Notes: generated from the letters alone by a model not told the origin. Positions 23,415-34,626 are shown, counted from the first letter of the stretch. The stretch is 64,000 nt of DNA from Hemerocallis citrina (GCA_017893485.1 CM030362.1:262188255-262252254), one strand, 5' to 3'. A program made the numbers and translations.

Positions 23415-23951
23415 CTATCGTCCTATAAGGCCTATATTAATTTTATCCTCATCGTCGAGGTGGAGTGGTTCCCTGTCTTCATTGGAATCACTCCACCTCC
23501 TCACATCTCTTTTCCGCTCCCGATCAAATACCAAAACCCTAATCTCCCCCAAAACCCTAGCCGTCATCCCTTTTGTCTCCCAATCAAATCCCCAATTTGG
23601 TTTCTTTGGAGCAATGTTCACAAAAGGATCCTCAACGTTCTCAGCCCTCGGAGGTGCATCGGCTACTGGGTCCTCAAACTTGGGTTCTTTTGCATTATCA
23701 TCATTGTTTGTTGAATCTCCATCAGGTGTGGTTAAAAGCTCTTTTGCTTCTCTTAGTGCTTTCAACCTCTCACGACGTGCAACAACAGCTTGTTCTATGG
23801 AGTCAGCTTCAGCGGCTGCAACTTCTGTTTGTTGGTAGTGGGTTGGACCGACCTCCAGAGCGGCGGAGAGTTCTTGGGCAGATCGGAGAGCCCTGAGATG
23901 CTCGCGACGGGTACTGCTCGCTTGATCGATTAATTCTGCTTCGGTCAGCAT
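23415..23951 (-). pseudogene. Captured cwf18/CCDC12-like splicing-factor fragment (rearranged)
   Basis: cwf18/CCDC12 proteins are small spliceosome-associated factors. The minus-strand frame contains 'RRERLKALREAKELL', 'PKFEDPVADAPP' and 'EDPFVNIAPKKPNW', which follow the block order I know for plant members of this family. The expected downstream block (after KPNW, about 23590) is replaced by unrelated sequence that looks like another 5' leader with telo-box motifs, and the frame ends at the primer binding site. The N-terminal module occurs twice: residues 4-29 begin 'EAELIDQASSTRREHLRALR' from the second base of the module, and residues 49-74 contain 'ADSIEQAVVARRERLKALR'. No introns are apparent, so capture via RNA is plausible. 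Function is unlikely, although antisense effects on the parent gene are possible. Confidence 0.72.
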
Positions 23952-24336
23952 TGATGGATGAAAACCCTAGTCTGAATTTGGGAGAAGGTCCGGCAAAACC
24001 CTAATCTGAAATGGACTTCTTGGTCTTCTGCTGGGTGGAGATGTCTCCAATCTTCAGATCGACCCACAATCTTCAGATTTCATGGAGATCTGATCCCTTC
24101 TCCAATCTTCAGATCGAGGGAAAATGGCCCCCTCTCTCTCTCTCATGTTGCTGTTTGGTTTTTGGAAGAAGAAGGGATTTGTGTTTGCTGTGGTGTGGAG
24201 TTGATCCTTGTTCTCTATTTGCTGTTGATGTTGGGTGGAATTGTTGTGTGCTGTTTGGGCTTGGATCGCTTTTTCAATAAAAAACAAAACAAAACAAAAC
24301 AAAAAAAAATCTTGCAAGTTATTGTGCTTCTACATT

Positions 24337-24450
24337 CAGATCGTCAACTCACTCCGGTTGATCGATCGTGATCATCAACTCACTCCGGTTGATCGATCGT
24401 TTCTTGTGCTTCTACATCCAGATCGTCAACTCACTCCAGTTGATCGATCG
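24337..24450 (+). repeat. Short direct repeats in the TRIM interior
   Basis: 'tcaactcactcc(g/a)gttgatcgatcg' occurs three times, and each copy has partial self-complementarity (GTCAAC/GTTGATC). A second short repeat ('atcgactatgtctcaagtca') follows at about 24545-24605. Confidence 0.8.
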
Positions 24451-24823
24451 TGAGTTTGAGAGGGGGTGTTATCAGCATCCATTCTCAGTTCAGGGATGTG
24501 ATCCCAACATTGACAATTCTCAAGTATGAGGTAAGATCCTATCATCGACTATGTCTCAAGTCAGGGGTGGGATCCCATCATCGACTATGTCTCAAGTCAG
24601 GGGTGAGATCCCATTACAGATTGGGATATGGAGATCCCGCCACTGTTCGGGTGAGATCTCAATAGTGCGCCACCACTACTTCCTTCCGTAACACTCTACT
24701 TCTCAATTCCGTCACATGCATCATCAAGCGCCATCACTGCATCACAGTTTTCCGTTCCTTCCACATGAACACCATCAGTATTTTAAACTCTTGTTGTTCA
24801 AACCAACTTGAGTTTGAGAGGGG

Positions 24824-24963
24824 TGTTAGATGATAGATTAGTTTAGTCCCACATTGAATAATGTATTGGTTTAGTATTCTCTTCTCTCCTATATATAGGA
24901 GACATATTGTACTCAGATTAAAAACCATTCAATAAAGATTTATTCTCATCTAATAATCTTAAC
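24824..24963 (+). repeat. TRIM 3' LTR
   Basis: 140 bp, nearly identical to 23262-23401. It is preceded by the polypurine tract. Confidence 0.9.
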
Positions 24964-26489
24964 TATAGAATTAAACACCATTGATTGAGCGAAATTAGAG
25001 ATGATTTACAGTGATTAATGTGACTATAAAGAATTCCATATAACTTAATGAGTCATCAATTATTTAAATTTATATAGAGATATGACGAACTGTTAGTTGG
25101 AGATATTTTTTTTGTTGTTCGAGAAAAACGTTGAATAATTAGGGGATTTTGGTCTACAACTTAGAAAAATAGAATGTTTAGCTACATGGAATTACGAATT
25201 GTATGGGATTAACTAGGTAAAATCAAAAACCCTAGAATTAGATTTGCTATTAATAAACAACAAATTTTCAGATTTCATTCTTTTTAATTAGTTCAGTTCT
25301 TTCCTTTAGTTTAATTTAGTTTAGTTGTTATTTTTATCATATTTTCGATTCTCCAAATAGTAATTAATCTAATAAATTTTGTTACTCAATAAAATAATTA
25401 ATTATTGTGGGTTCAACAATCTTTTCATTTAAACTATACTACTTTTTGCGCTTTTGTATACTTGTAAAATATCCCATCAAAGACAATCATAATGAAAACT
25501 ATATTTAAGTTTTGTAATTCAACAAAGCTCCAAGTAGTCCATATGTTGTTTCCTTCCCTATGGTTGTTTTCCGAACGATATCTTGGTTATTGTCAACTAC
25601 CACTGGTTTTTGCTTCTCTTTGATCTATATATTGTTGATTAGGCTTGCTACATTTTTCTTTTTCCGGTCATTATTCCAGGTTAGGTCACCTTGGAGTTTG
25701 AGACATGTGCAGTCTTCTGCAAGACAGCTGAGAGCATTTCCAATGTGACTTTAAAACTCTAAAACAGAGCCAAGTTAGATCCAATGGCCCTTTAAAATTT
25801 TGCTCCCTTTTAGAGCAAGCCCGCATCTCTTTTATATTTTGGAGATTTCTCTCAAAATATAAAGAGGCCTCTATAATACTATTCAAACTTCTTTTGGACT
25901 TTTTTAACCCTCCATGTGCGCACTATTTTTTTTAAATACCACTTATATCCTTTTTAAACTCTAAACTAGTTAATTAAAATCAACATTAATTAAAAAGTAC
26001 TAATTATTTTTTAACAAATATTGAATAATTTTAATATTGATTAATAATTTGTAATTATATTTAATTTTTATTATTAGTTTTGATTAAAAATTTTCAAATT
26101 AACTTTCAAAATAATCTGAGACTCAATCCGATTACCTGATAATAAATATCATTCATTAAAAATAAACAACAATAATTTTACGTACGCTTGATTATTCAAA
26201 ATTGTTACTTTAAGTAACAAGTTCATAATTTAAAATTAGTTCCAAAAAGTACTAATATAGGCTCATTTTAATACTTTTGGCGGAACATTTCCAATGGTAT
26301 AATTTTCCCCAAACAGATTATTAATACAATTATTTAATGTAAAATTTATTTCAACAAAACTAATTTACAACTCTTTTTTGGACCAAAAATTTATATTATA
26401 TTAAGTATGGAGGGAAATGGTTGGAGTGGAGCTTTAATTTCTCATCTCATGAAAAATAAAGTACCCGTTGAAGATGCTAACTACCCACT
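24964..26489. other. AT-rich noncoding interval with possible MITE relics
   Basis: The phrase 'gagcatttccaatg' at about 25733 resembles the end of common plant MITEs, and 'acatttccaatggt' recurs near 26286, but in the same orientation. No matching inverted end or target duplication could be fixed. No supported gene. Confidence 0.35.
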
Positions 26490-26503
26490 AAATGGGTCTT
26501 CAC

Positions 26504-27465
26504 ACTGTAAGGTTGGAGGTCTTTTGGGGTGTTCTTGGGTCTTATCTTTTGGCTCCCCCTTCTCTTATGTGGCCACTGAATTTATCGAATGTTTATTTGG
26601 TTCTCTTTTTAGTTGTATTGGTTTACTCTGCTGGCTGTGTTTATGCTGTTATGGTTGTGATGACGTTATTTGCGTTTTCGTTGTTTTTGGTTATTTTCGG
26701 GGTTGTTGTTTCTTGGGATCTCAGCTATTTGGGTTATTGTAGCTACATTGTCCATTTCTTTTCTCTGTATCGCTCATCCCCTCACTGCTTCGGTCTAGTT
26801 GGCAGTGGTAACCATAGCTATTACTTGTGTTGCTTAGGCTATCCGTTAGCCTCGTTTTGGGTTGATTTTCGGTTGGTTCTTCGAACCACTCCTTGTTGAT
26901 GCCGGTATTGAGTCTTCGTTTTTAGGGATTCATGCCATCATCACTCGTACCTATGTAGCTTCTCCTAACGAAGACTGCCATGGTTCTGCTTCCCCTTCGT
27001 GTGGGTTTAACTCTGTGGCTTGCGAACCACGATTGCATGTACACTTGTTTTTCTCGCGGTCCTTTACGCCTCTGCATTCTACCCTCAGGTCGTTTTTTCT
27101 TGCTGTCTGTTGGCTTGTCTCTCTGTTGCGTGGTTTGCGGTTGTGTCGCGCTCCCTGGGGCCTGGTGCTTTTCGGATTCTCCCTGCGCTCGGGGTCGAGA
27201 GGGGCTGTTGCTTGGCGTTCTCTGATTCTGGGAGCCGACGTTGGACGTTCGATTTCCCTTCGACCCTCTTATTGTTTGCAGTTTTCTTTTGTGATTCCTT
27301 GTGTATCGATGGTATTTGGTGGCAATTCTCTCAATTGCGACCCGTGTATATGTCGTTGTTGTTGTTTGTTTTTTGTTTTACTTTTGGTAAAATTGTAATT
27401 TATTACACTTAGTGATTTATATATTTGTTGGGCTGGAATCGTAAGATTCTATCCGTGTTATGAAA
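26504..27465 (+). mobile_element. Retroposed insert of unknown type, about 0.96 kb
   Basis: A 14-bp direct repeat AAATGGGTCTTCAC lies at 26490-26503 and 27466-27479. The right end of the insert is a short A-run, consistent with target-primed reverse transcription. The body is GT- and CT-rich, more GC-rich than its surroundings, and contains an overlapping set of ORFs (up to 178 codons at 26862-27398) that I do not recognise. It may be the 3' untranslated part of a truncated LINE, or a processed transcript. Confidence 0.65.
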
Positions 27466-27479
27466 AAATGGGTCTTCAC

Positions 27480-28279
27480 CATGACTGTCCTTCCCTACTA
27501 GGGGATACCTCTAATCATTACTCCAACCATTTTTCTGTTACTACAACCATCTTTATGAAATCACCATCATATATTGTAGTCCAATATCTTTGTAGTGCAG
27601 CTTCTATAAAATGAAGCATCCAAAAATCTACACAGAAGACATCCAAATTAGATAATTGCTCATTTGCAACTGAGATAGCTTGTTTAGTTAGTAGGAAAAT
27701 TTTGAGTGGCTTCACATGTACGGAATTTTCCTAGATGTTTTAAGTTGAAAGGACTATATTGCAATGGCGAAAGAGTCAATATGTCAAATGAATTCATGCA
27801 ATCTTCAGTTAAATTATTGGTGAAAATAGATCACAATTTGCCGAAAATACTTTACATTTTATAACTAGATACTTGACTATTCTTGTTCAGTTTGACTATT
27901 TTGCGACAATTTTGTACATTACACAGGACGGCCAAAGAATTCTATCGGTTGCTAATCATGCAAATCCAGGGAAAACAATCGATGAGAATGGAAGCAACCT
28001 AGCTGAAAGGAGATTTACGCAATAGCAGACCAATGGAGATGTCTCTTGTGGTGCTTATTGAATTTCTGTTATGACAAAAACAATTATTTTTTTTTGTACT
28101 GGTGAATCAAACATATGTGTAAGTATTGAAATCAGTTGAATTGGTGGATAATTATTGGAGTTAGTATTACTTTATTATGCTTTATTATTGTGCGTGATTG
28201 TGATTTGTATTATTATGCCTGATTATTGAAAATTTGTGAAATTGATTGTATCACAGGTTTTGTGCCAATAATTTATGAA
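27480..28279. other. AT-rich interval with a possible last exon of the outer CACTA
   Basis: An acceptor-like ACACAG (about 27927) precedes an open stretch that begins 'DGQRILSVANHANPGK' and runs to a TAG at about 28023. Position shortly before the CACTA subterminal repeats would fit a terminal exon of the second gene. No family match is certain. Confidence 0.25.
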
Positions 28280-28439
28280 ATACATTATATTACAGGTATA
28301 TTGAAAAATTCCAAGAAAAAAGGCAAAGAATTATTTTATATCTATCCTGGCATTTACAAAACGCCGGGGAAGAAAAAAGGCAAAGAATTATTTTATATCT
28401 ATCCTGGCATTTGCAAAACGCCGAGGAAGGGTTTTATCA

Positions 28440-28500
<61 letters not shown>

Positions 28501-28801
28501 TATATAAACCAACCTACTCCGGCATTTTACAAACGCTGGTATAGGGTTTTTATCAAAAAGTAAAAACAAAAAAAACGAACGAAAATACACCATCCCCAGC
28601 GGCTTGCAAACACCGCTGTAGGGTTTGAGCTGTACCGGCATTTATCAAATATGCCGGTGTACACCCTATAGCTACCACGACACAGCCTACCCCGGCACTC
28701 CTACCGGTGTTTTCGAAAACGCCGGTATTATCTACCCCGACGTTTTAAAATGCCAATGTAGACCAATAAATACGCCGGTGTAGGCTATTTGTGTTGTAGT
28801 G
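28280..28801 (+). repeat. CACTA-type 3' subterminal repeats and terminus
   Basis: Motifs of the form CCGGCATTT...AAACGCCGG recur between 28330 and 28780, and the block ends 'gtgttgtagtg' at 28801, a CACTA terminus in 3' orientation. A duplicated 60-bp unit with 'ggcaaagaattattttata' lies at 28313-28433. The motif differs in detail from the inner CACTA, so it is another family, presumably that of the outer element. Confidence 0.75.
28441..28497. repeat. (TA)n microsatellite
   Basis: A long TA run inside the CACTA subterminal block. The minus-strand ORF rich in YIYI across it is an artefact. Confidence 0.95.
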
Positions 28802-29370
28802 TACTGTTACGGATATGACTCGGCAAAATAAAATAGTATCGGTATCCACAAATTTCAGATATGAATGCAAACTGAATATGATATTGAATATGGATACGAT
28901 TCGGATTGAATAGAATAAGATAAATTTTAACTTAATATATTATTTACAAAAAAATTGTAGTTTAGATATTAAAGAAAAATTATGGATGATTGTGATTTAC
29001 AGTAGAATGTTTGTGTAAAAAAAGTTGATGATCATATTTTAATTTTAACGTGAATATAAAAGATTTTAATTATATAAAAATAGTATATATATATAATAAT
29101 AATAAAAAAGTTTTTTTTTCGTGTAGTTACTAAAAAAAGTAAGTTCAACACATGGGTCCAACATTAATTTTTATTTTCATTGTATAGCTACAAATAAGTA
29201 TTTTTTCTAAAAATGTCGGGAGAAAAAAGAATGAGGTCAACACAAGGGTCTAATCTTTATTTTTTGTTAGATAATTGAAAAGAAAAAAAATTAAATGGGG
29301 ACAAGATTCGAATTGGCACACCACCGCGGAAACATTAGGACTGAAGCAACTAGACGCAAGTAAGAGCATC
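28802..29370. other. AT-rich interval, no gene recognised
   Basis: Mostly A/T-rich sequence between the CACTA terminus and the copia LTR. A phrase near 29305 resembles a tRNA-type B box on the minus strand, but no tRNA or SINE can be built from it. Confidence 0.5.
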
Positions 29371-30395
29371 TGTAATCGTTGGCTTACAAGCCATATTTTA
29401 TAAAATTTGAGTAACATAGTGTTGACTCTTAGTTTGGTGTGCACAAAACGTGTCTATAAATACTAATAAGCTTAAATTAGGTTATTCAGATTTTCAGGAT
29501 CAAATAATATCCATAAGAGATCCAAGAAAGATTCAAGAATATTCAAAGAAGGAAAGTAATAAAGAAAGATTGAGAGATCAAGCAAAAGAAGAAGATATTC
29601 AAAAAGAGCAGTTGATTGATTAGTGTCCAAGAAAGCTATCAAGACCAGTTGCTATCATTCTATATTTGTGAGATTTAATTTGTAAAAATATTGATTGATT
29701 GATTGATTAGTTTTTAGTAAGAAAATAAAGTGGACTCGGCATGAACAGCGCGATACCGGTCGACCGCACCTAATGGCGGTCGACCGCATCGCAGCCGACT
29801 GCAATTCCCAAGTATGTAAGAAGCAGTCGACCCTTCATCTCTCTACTTTACATCAGAGAGATGAACGATCGACTGCACCAAGATTGTAGTCGACCGTACT
29901 TTGTGCTGTTCACATTTTTAGAATGTATCGATTCTAATTTTGATCGATACACTTCCCAATCTGTTTAATTGTCCGAACCCACTATGTATTCTTCACCTAT
30001 TACTTCTGAACTAATCTTTCAACAATCAATCCGAATGTGTGTGATAACTATTTTATATTCTTCAGTCAGGATCATTTAAGATCTTCGGTTTTTATTTTCT
30101 TCCACTTCGGTGAGATTAACGGGACTTGTGTTAGAAGTCCTGTGGGTGTAATAGGTCTTTCGGCCTGAATCCGAAAATCATTGTACAAGGATTCTGAGTA
30201 TAGTGGAACGCTTGTGGCAGAGAATTGCTACAAGTAGGAGGTATGGACGTAGACCTGGGGGTCGAACCACGTTACATCGCTGCGTCACTTGTGCTATCTA
30301 CGTTTGCTCTTCTTAACTCTTTTTATTTACTCTGCGCTTTATTTTAAAAAAAATTATTCTGCACAATCACCCTATCCCCCCCCGGGTGACTTACA
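29371..30395 (+). repeat. Copia A 5' LTR (left boundary tentative)
   Basis: The right boundary is fixed by TTACA (30391-30395) one base before the primer binding site. The left boundary is placed at TGTAATCG because it gives TGTAA...TTACA termini; with no 3' LTR this cannot be confirmed. TATAAATA is at 29455-29462. Several GTCGACCG palindromes and close variants lie at 29758-29910. Confidence 0.45.
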
Positions 30396-30450
30396 GTGGT
30401 ACCAGAGCAATGTGCTTATCAAAAGCTTAAAAGCTTAAGCAAAAGGTCCA

Positions 30451-32272
30451 ATGGTCGAAATCCCTCCTCCCGAAAACTTGTACTCATCGAAGCCATTCGT
30501 CTCCAATGGGACAAACCTTACACGCTCACCATTTTTTGATGGAAAATGCTATGATATTCGGAAAGTTCGTATCTCTCATTTTGTACAGATGCTTGGAGAA
30601 GAGGTATGGAATGTGTGCAATAATAAAACAGATATTCCGGTCAGCGACGGAAAGATAGCATTTATAAAAGCGAAGCTAGCTCTCAAGACGGCAAATTCCA
30701 AAGCCATGATGGCTCTCTATGCAGGGTTGAATAACGAAGAACTAATGCACTGCGGGCGAAACTGCATGACACCATACGAGATCAGGAACAACATGTTGAA
30801 GCAGCATGAGGGAACCGCTTCTGAGGTAAAAGCTAAAGTTAATTTATGTTTTTATAAGTTTGATCTGTTTCGCATGTTGCCAGGAGAAAATATGGATCAA
30901 ATGCTTGCCCGCTTCGATATCATTGCCCACGAACTTGAAAGCTTAGGTAAGGGGTTGGATGATGACCGAAAGGTCAAAAAACTCATAAGCTGTCTCACTC
31001 TAGAATGGGATGTAAAGGCTACTGCAATAAGGGAGACCCTTGAAGAAAAGGGATTCGACTACTACACATTCCAAGGAAAGCTGATGACATACAAGATGGA
31101 GATGACGGAAACCAAAAGATATAGACAAAACATCGGGATTAAACCAAAAACCGAAGAGAAGACCATTGCACTGAAAGTAGAAAAATTCCGATCATCAAAA
31201 GCAGATTCAGACATGAGGAGTCAGATGAGGACATTGCTTTATTGACCAAGCAATTTCACAAGTACCTCAAACATAAAATATATGGCAGGTACCAAGGAGA
31301 AAGGGAGAAAGATGATGTGTGCTATAAGTGTAAGAAGCCTGGACACATCCGTGCAAACTGTTCGGTCTCACATGACAGGAATAGGGACTACTACCGCTCA
31401 AATTCAGGTCTGGAAAAAAAGGCGTTGAAGGCAACATGGCTAAACTCAGATTCAAGTGAGGGGGAGCAAGGCTACGACGACATCGGCTTCAGGGCTCTTG
31501 GGAGTGGTGAGGTGCAATCACCATCTCAAGAAGAGGGAATCAAAGAACCCACTTATGATGAGCTAGTCAACATGTGTAATGGTTTAAAAGACTATGCTAA
31601 GAATCTAAATCGTGAACTTAGGCAATATAAACAAATTTCAAATGAAACACATGACTCTTGTATTACAAAAAATCAAAAACTGAAAAATAAGAATGCTTTG
31701 ATCATGGAAAAATTTGAGTCATTTAGAAAAGATCATGATGTATTGCTAGAGAAAAATGAACTTTAAAAACAAAAAATTTGAAAATCTTTAGCAACACATG
31801 ATGATCACTTAAGAGAAATTCATGAGAAACCTGTTTATATCGCTAAACTCACAGATAATTTAAAAGAATGCAAAAGAAAATTTGATGAGGTAGTGGAAGG
31901 ATGTAATGAAGCTCTTGAACAAAATATGATTCTTGATGCTACACTAGAGACTCTTCGTTGGAATACAAAAGACTACAATATGACTAAGAAAATACTATGT
32001 AAAAGAGTAATTGAGCTTGAAAAAATTGTAGAAAAATATGAAGAGCCCAATTATCTTATTACAAAAAATTCAAGATACTATCATGATAATCGAGGGCTTA
32101 GGTACGAAGAACCAATACACCATCAAAAATTTAAATCATCATGTCATACACACTTTCACAGTCACCAATATAATCACAAACCAACTCAAAACTATCCAAG
32201 TGTGCATGACTCAAGACATAGTCGTATCACAAGTCATTACTGTTATAGACTAGGACATATTTCATATAACTA
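30451..32272 (+). pseudogene. Copia A gag (UBN2-type capsid, CCHC, coiled coil)
   Basis: Gag packages the element RNA. The ATG at 30451 opens 'MVEIPPPENLYSS', followed by a UBN2-type capsid region to about 31100. A frameshift near 31215-31225 moves the frame; after it come 'DIALLTKQF' and the zinc knuckle 'CYKCKKPGHIRANC' (31319-31360). A charged heptad-rich segment, broken at 31764-31766, continues to a second degenerate CCHC ('CYRLGHISYN') near 32260. The long gag with a coiled-coil tail fits the Sirevirus group. Confidence 0.85.
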
Positions 32273-32405
32273 ATTAAAAATGAACACTTTGTCTGGATAA
32301 GAAAGGATGTAAATGCAGGTTCAAAACAAACTTGGGCACGCAAAATTATACCTACTAATCTTGATGTAGGTAACTCAGCATATCAAGACTAAAGATCGGT
32401 GGTAT

Positions 32406-33912
32406 CTTGATAGTGGATGCTCAAATCATATGGCAGGATACAGCAGATACTTTACATCACTATCAAGAGAAAAAGGGAAGGACATCATCTTTGGAGATAA
32501 TAGCACTAGTCAAACCATTGGTAAAGGTAAAATAAACTTTGATTTCTCATGCTCCATTGAGGATGTTCTATTGGTAAGAGATTTAAAACATAATTTAATT
32601 AGTGTTAACCAATTATGTGATAAAGGTTACACCGTTACTTTCGATAAAAATACATGCACTGTGCTAGATAGCAATAAATCTTGTTTACTTCTCGTTAACC
32701 GGTGTAACAATGTATATGTTATAAATTCTAATGAATTAGCACAGGAAAATATGGGATGCTTTATCGCAAGAAATGAGGATGGTTGGCTATGGCATCGAAG
32801 ACTTGGTCACACGGCCATGGACAATCTCAACAAACTTGTAACCAAGGAGCTTATAGGGGGGATCCCCGAGCTTATGGGGGGGATCCCCAAAATCAAATTT
32901 GAGAAAGATAAACCATGTGATTCATGCTAATTCGTTAAGCAAAGTAAAAGTTCTTACAAGCCCAAGAAAATGGTATCAACTTCTAGACTCCTTGAACTCT
33001 TGCACATGGATCTTTTCGGACCATCACGAACATGTAGTAATGGAGGTGCACGATATGTCATCGTAATTGTTGATGATTATAGTAGATTTACTTGAGTTGC
33101 TTTTTTGACACAAAAAGATGACACATTGGATGTTTTTCAAAAATTCTGTCGTCGAGTGGAAAATGAGAAAAGGCTCACCATTGTCACTATTCGTAGTGAT
33201 CATGGTACAGAATTTCAAAACAAACTCTTCACATCATTTTGTGACAAAAAGGGAATAAAACATGAGTTCACTTGTTCTCGCACTCCCCAACAAAATGGGG
33301 TTGTTGAAAGGAAAAATCAATATCTTCACGAAATGGCCCGAACCATGCTTATTAAAAAATATTTACCTAAATCATTTTAGGAAGAGGCTGTCAATACAGC
33401 ATATTATACAATTAACCAAGTAATCATTAGGAAATATCTCAAGAAAACACCTGTTGAACTATATTATCGAAAAACTCCCAACTTAAGTTACTTTCGTGTT
33501 TTTGGATGTAAAGTGCTTATTTTAAATACTCTTGATAATTTGAAAAAATTTGATCGTAAAAGTGATGAAGGTGTATTCTTAGGATATTTTCTAAGTAGTA
33601 AAGCATATCGTGTCTTTAATAAAAGAAGATGCACAATTCAGGAATCCATTGATGTTATTTTTTTATGAAACTAATCCCTACACCAAAGAAATATTGCATG
33701 TTGTTGATGATGATGAGACAAGTGTTCGGGTTGAAAAGAAACAGGTTCACATTGAAGAAGACCCAAATATGAACGCTCAAAATCAAAAGTCTCTTCAAGA
33801 TGAAGATGCATCCAAATCACAAATAGAAGATATGCCTGTACAACAAATTGATGCCATGGAAGATGAACATGTACAGTATCAAATTCCCACAAATGAGAGA
33901 CGCCCCACATGA
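32406..33912 (+). pseudogene. Copia A protease and integrase
   Basis: The protease active site 'DSG' lies at 32409-32417 in 'WYLDSGCSNHMAG'. The pre-integrase zinc region ('WHRRLGHTAMDNL', then 'CDSC') follows near 32790-32930. The integrase core shows 'HMDLFGPS', 'SDHGTEF' and 'NGVVERKN', which supply the D, D and E residues. Stops are at 32928-32930, at 33093-33095 (Trp expected) and at 33378-33380 (Trp expected). A slip in the T run near 33660 shifts the frame before an acidic linker that ends at the gypsy insertion point, 34014-34019. Confidence 0.92.
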
Positions 33913-34019
33913 AAAATTATGTCTAGCCATCCACCAACTCTTATACGAAGCAATATGTCAAAAGAGGTAACTAGTCGCACACAAACTCAAAATTTTATGT
34001 GTTTTTCTGCCTTCGTTTC

Positions 34020-34612
34020 TGTTACCGCTGAATCTGGTATGGGGGCAAACAGATAGTATTTGTGGATTCTTGGAAAACTTTGAATAGCAAACCTGTTACC
34101 TGTTCCGCCGGAGTTTGACCGTTGACTCCCGCCGTTCACCTGCAAAAAGTGCGAGACACCGGGGTTGATCCCGGCGACGCACCCTCCGATGCTCAAGTCA
34201 GTAATCAGGGAAGATTATGAGAGACCGTAAAATGGTAAAAGATTGATTACCTCTTAATGGAGATGGATGGGGGGTATTTATAGCTGCCGTTGGGGTCAGC
34301 TTAGGAATGTAATCCCTGTAATCAGATAAGTAGTGTAATCCCTAAACCCTGGTGAAAGGATAGATGTGAATCAAGGTCGTTGATTAGTATTAATCAGAAA
34401 TCCTAATTCTATCCTGGTGGACCGGGTTTGTTGCGGGTTGAAACCTGCACCCAGTTGAGGTGGATCCATTCGCAGGTTAATGGATCTTTGAGGAGGAGAA
34501 CCAGTACCCGCTTCAGACCCATTGGTAGTTGAAATTACCATTTTACCCCTAAGCTTTAAGATTCGTTCCTAATTTGGACGGTTCCGATTTAACCCTATTT
34601 TTAGCCATATCA
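34020..34612 (-). repeat. Gypsy A 3' LTR
   Basis: 593 bp, plus-strand TGTTACCGCTGAATC to AGCCATATCA. On the minus strand a G-rich polypurine tract ('gagtggggggctcg', 34613-34626) precedes it. Confidence 0.95.
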
Positions 34613-34626
34613 CGAGCCCCCCACTC

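Larger units (their letters stand above)
23262..24963 (+). mobile_element. TRIM-like LTR retrotransposon carrying captured host sequence
   Basis: Two 140-bp LTRs (23262-23401 and 24824-24963) begin TGTTAGATGATAG and differ at about three positions by eye. A primer binding site TGGTATCAGAGC (initiator tRNA-Met type) sits at 23403-23414, and a polypurine tract 'gtttgagagggg' directly precedes the 3' LTR. The 1.42-kb interior has no gag or pol. On the minus strand it carries a cwf18/CCDC12-like coding fragment. No clean target duplication was found (TATGA versus TATAG at the edges). It would depend on proteins from an autonomous relative. Confidence 0.9.
1..28801 (+). mobile_element. Older CACTA (En/Spm) element, right-hand part, heavily invaded
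   Basis: This outer unit is inferred from three observations. A PttA-type (Transposase_24-like) gene is present at 51-444 and 14255-15160. A CACTA-style 3' end ('tgttgtagtg') closes at 28801. Subterminal repeats of the form CCGGCATTT...AAACGCCGG precede that end. The left end lies outside the window, so the 3-bp target duplication cannot be tested; the bases after 28801 are TAC. Younger insertions occupy most of the span: a solo LTR, an inner CACTA, a LINE, a TRIM and a retroposed fragment. The PttA gene and the 28801 terminus could belong to two different elements, because 15161-28280 offers no continuous diagnostic sequence. Confidence 0.42.

Noticed and set aside
23256..24970. Target duplication for the TRIM (TATGA / TATAG)
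   Set aside because: The match is poor and the LTR edge is uncertain by one or two bases, so I do not claim a duplication.
25733..26440. MITE with 'gagcatttccaatg' end
   Set aside because: No inverted partner end or target duplication could be found; similar phrases nearby have the same orientation.
26862..27398. 178-codon plus-strand ORF as a membrane protein gene
   Set aside because: Composition is Leu/Phe/Cys/Arg-rich because of T/G-rich DNA. It overlaps comparable ORFs in other frames and lies inside a retroposed insert.
28399..28641. Minus-strand ORF rich in YIYIYI (also the plus ORF at 56384-56785)
   Set aside because: Translation of (TA)n microsatellites.
29300..29325. tRNA-like B box on the minus strand
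   Set aside because: No A box, no cloverleaf and no SINE tail or duplication nearby.
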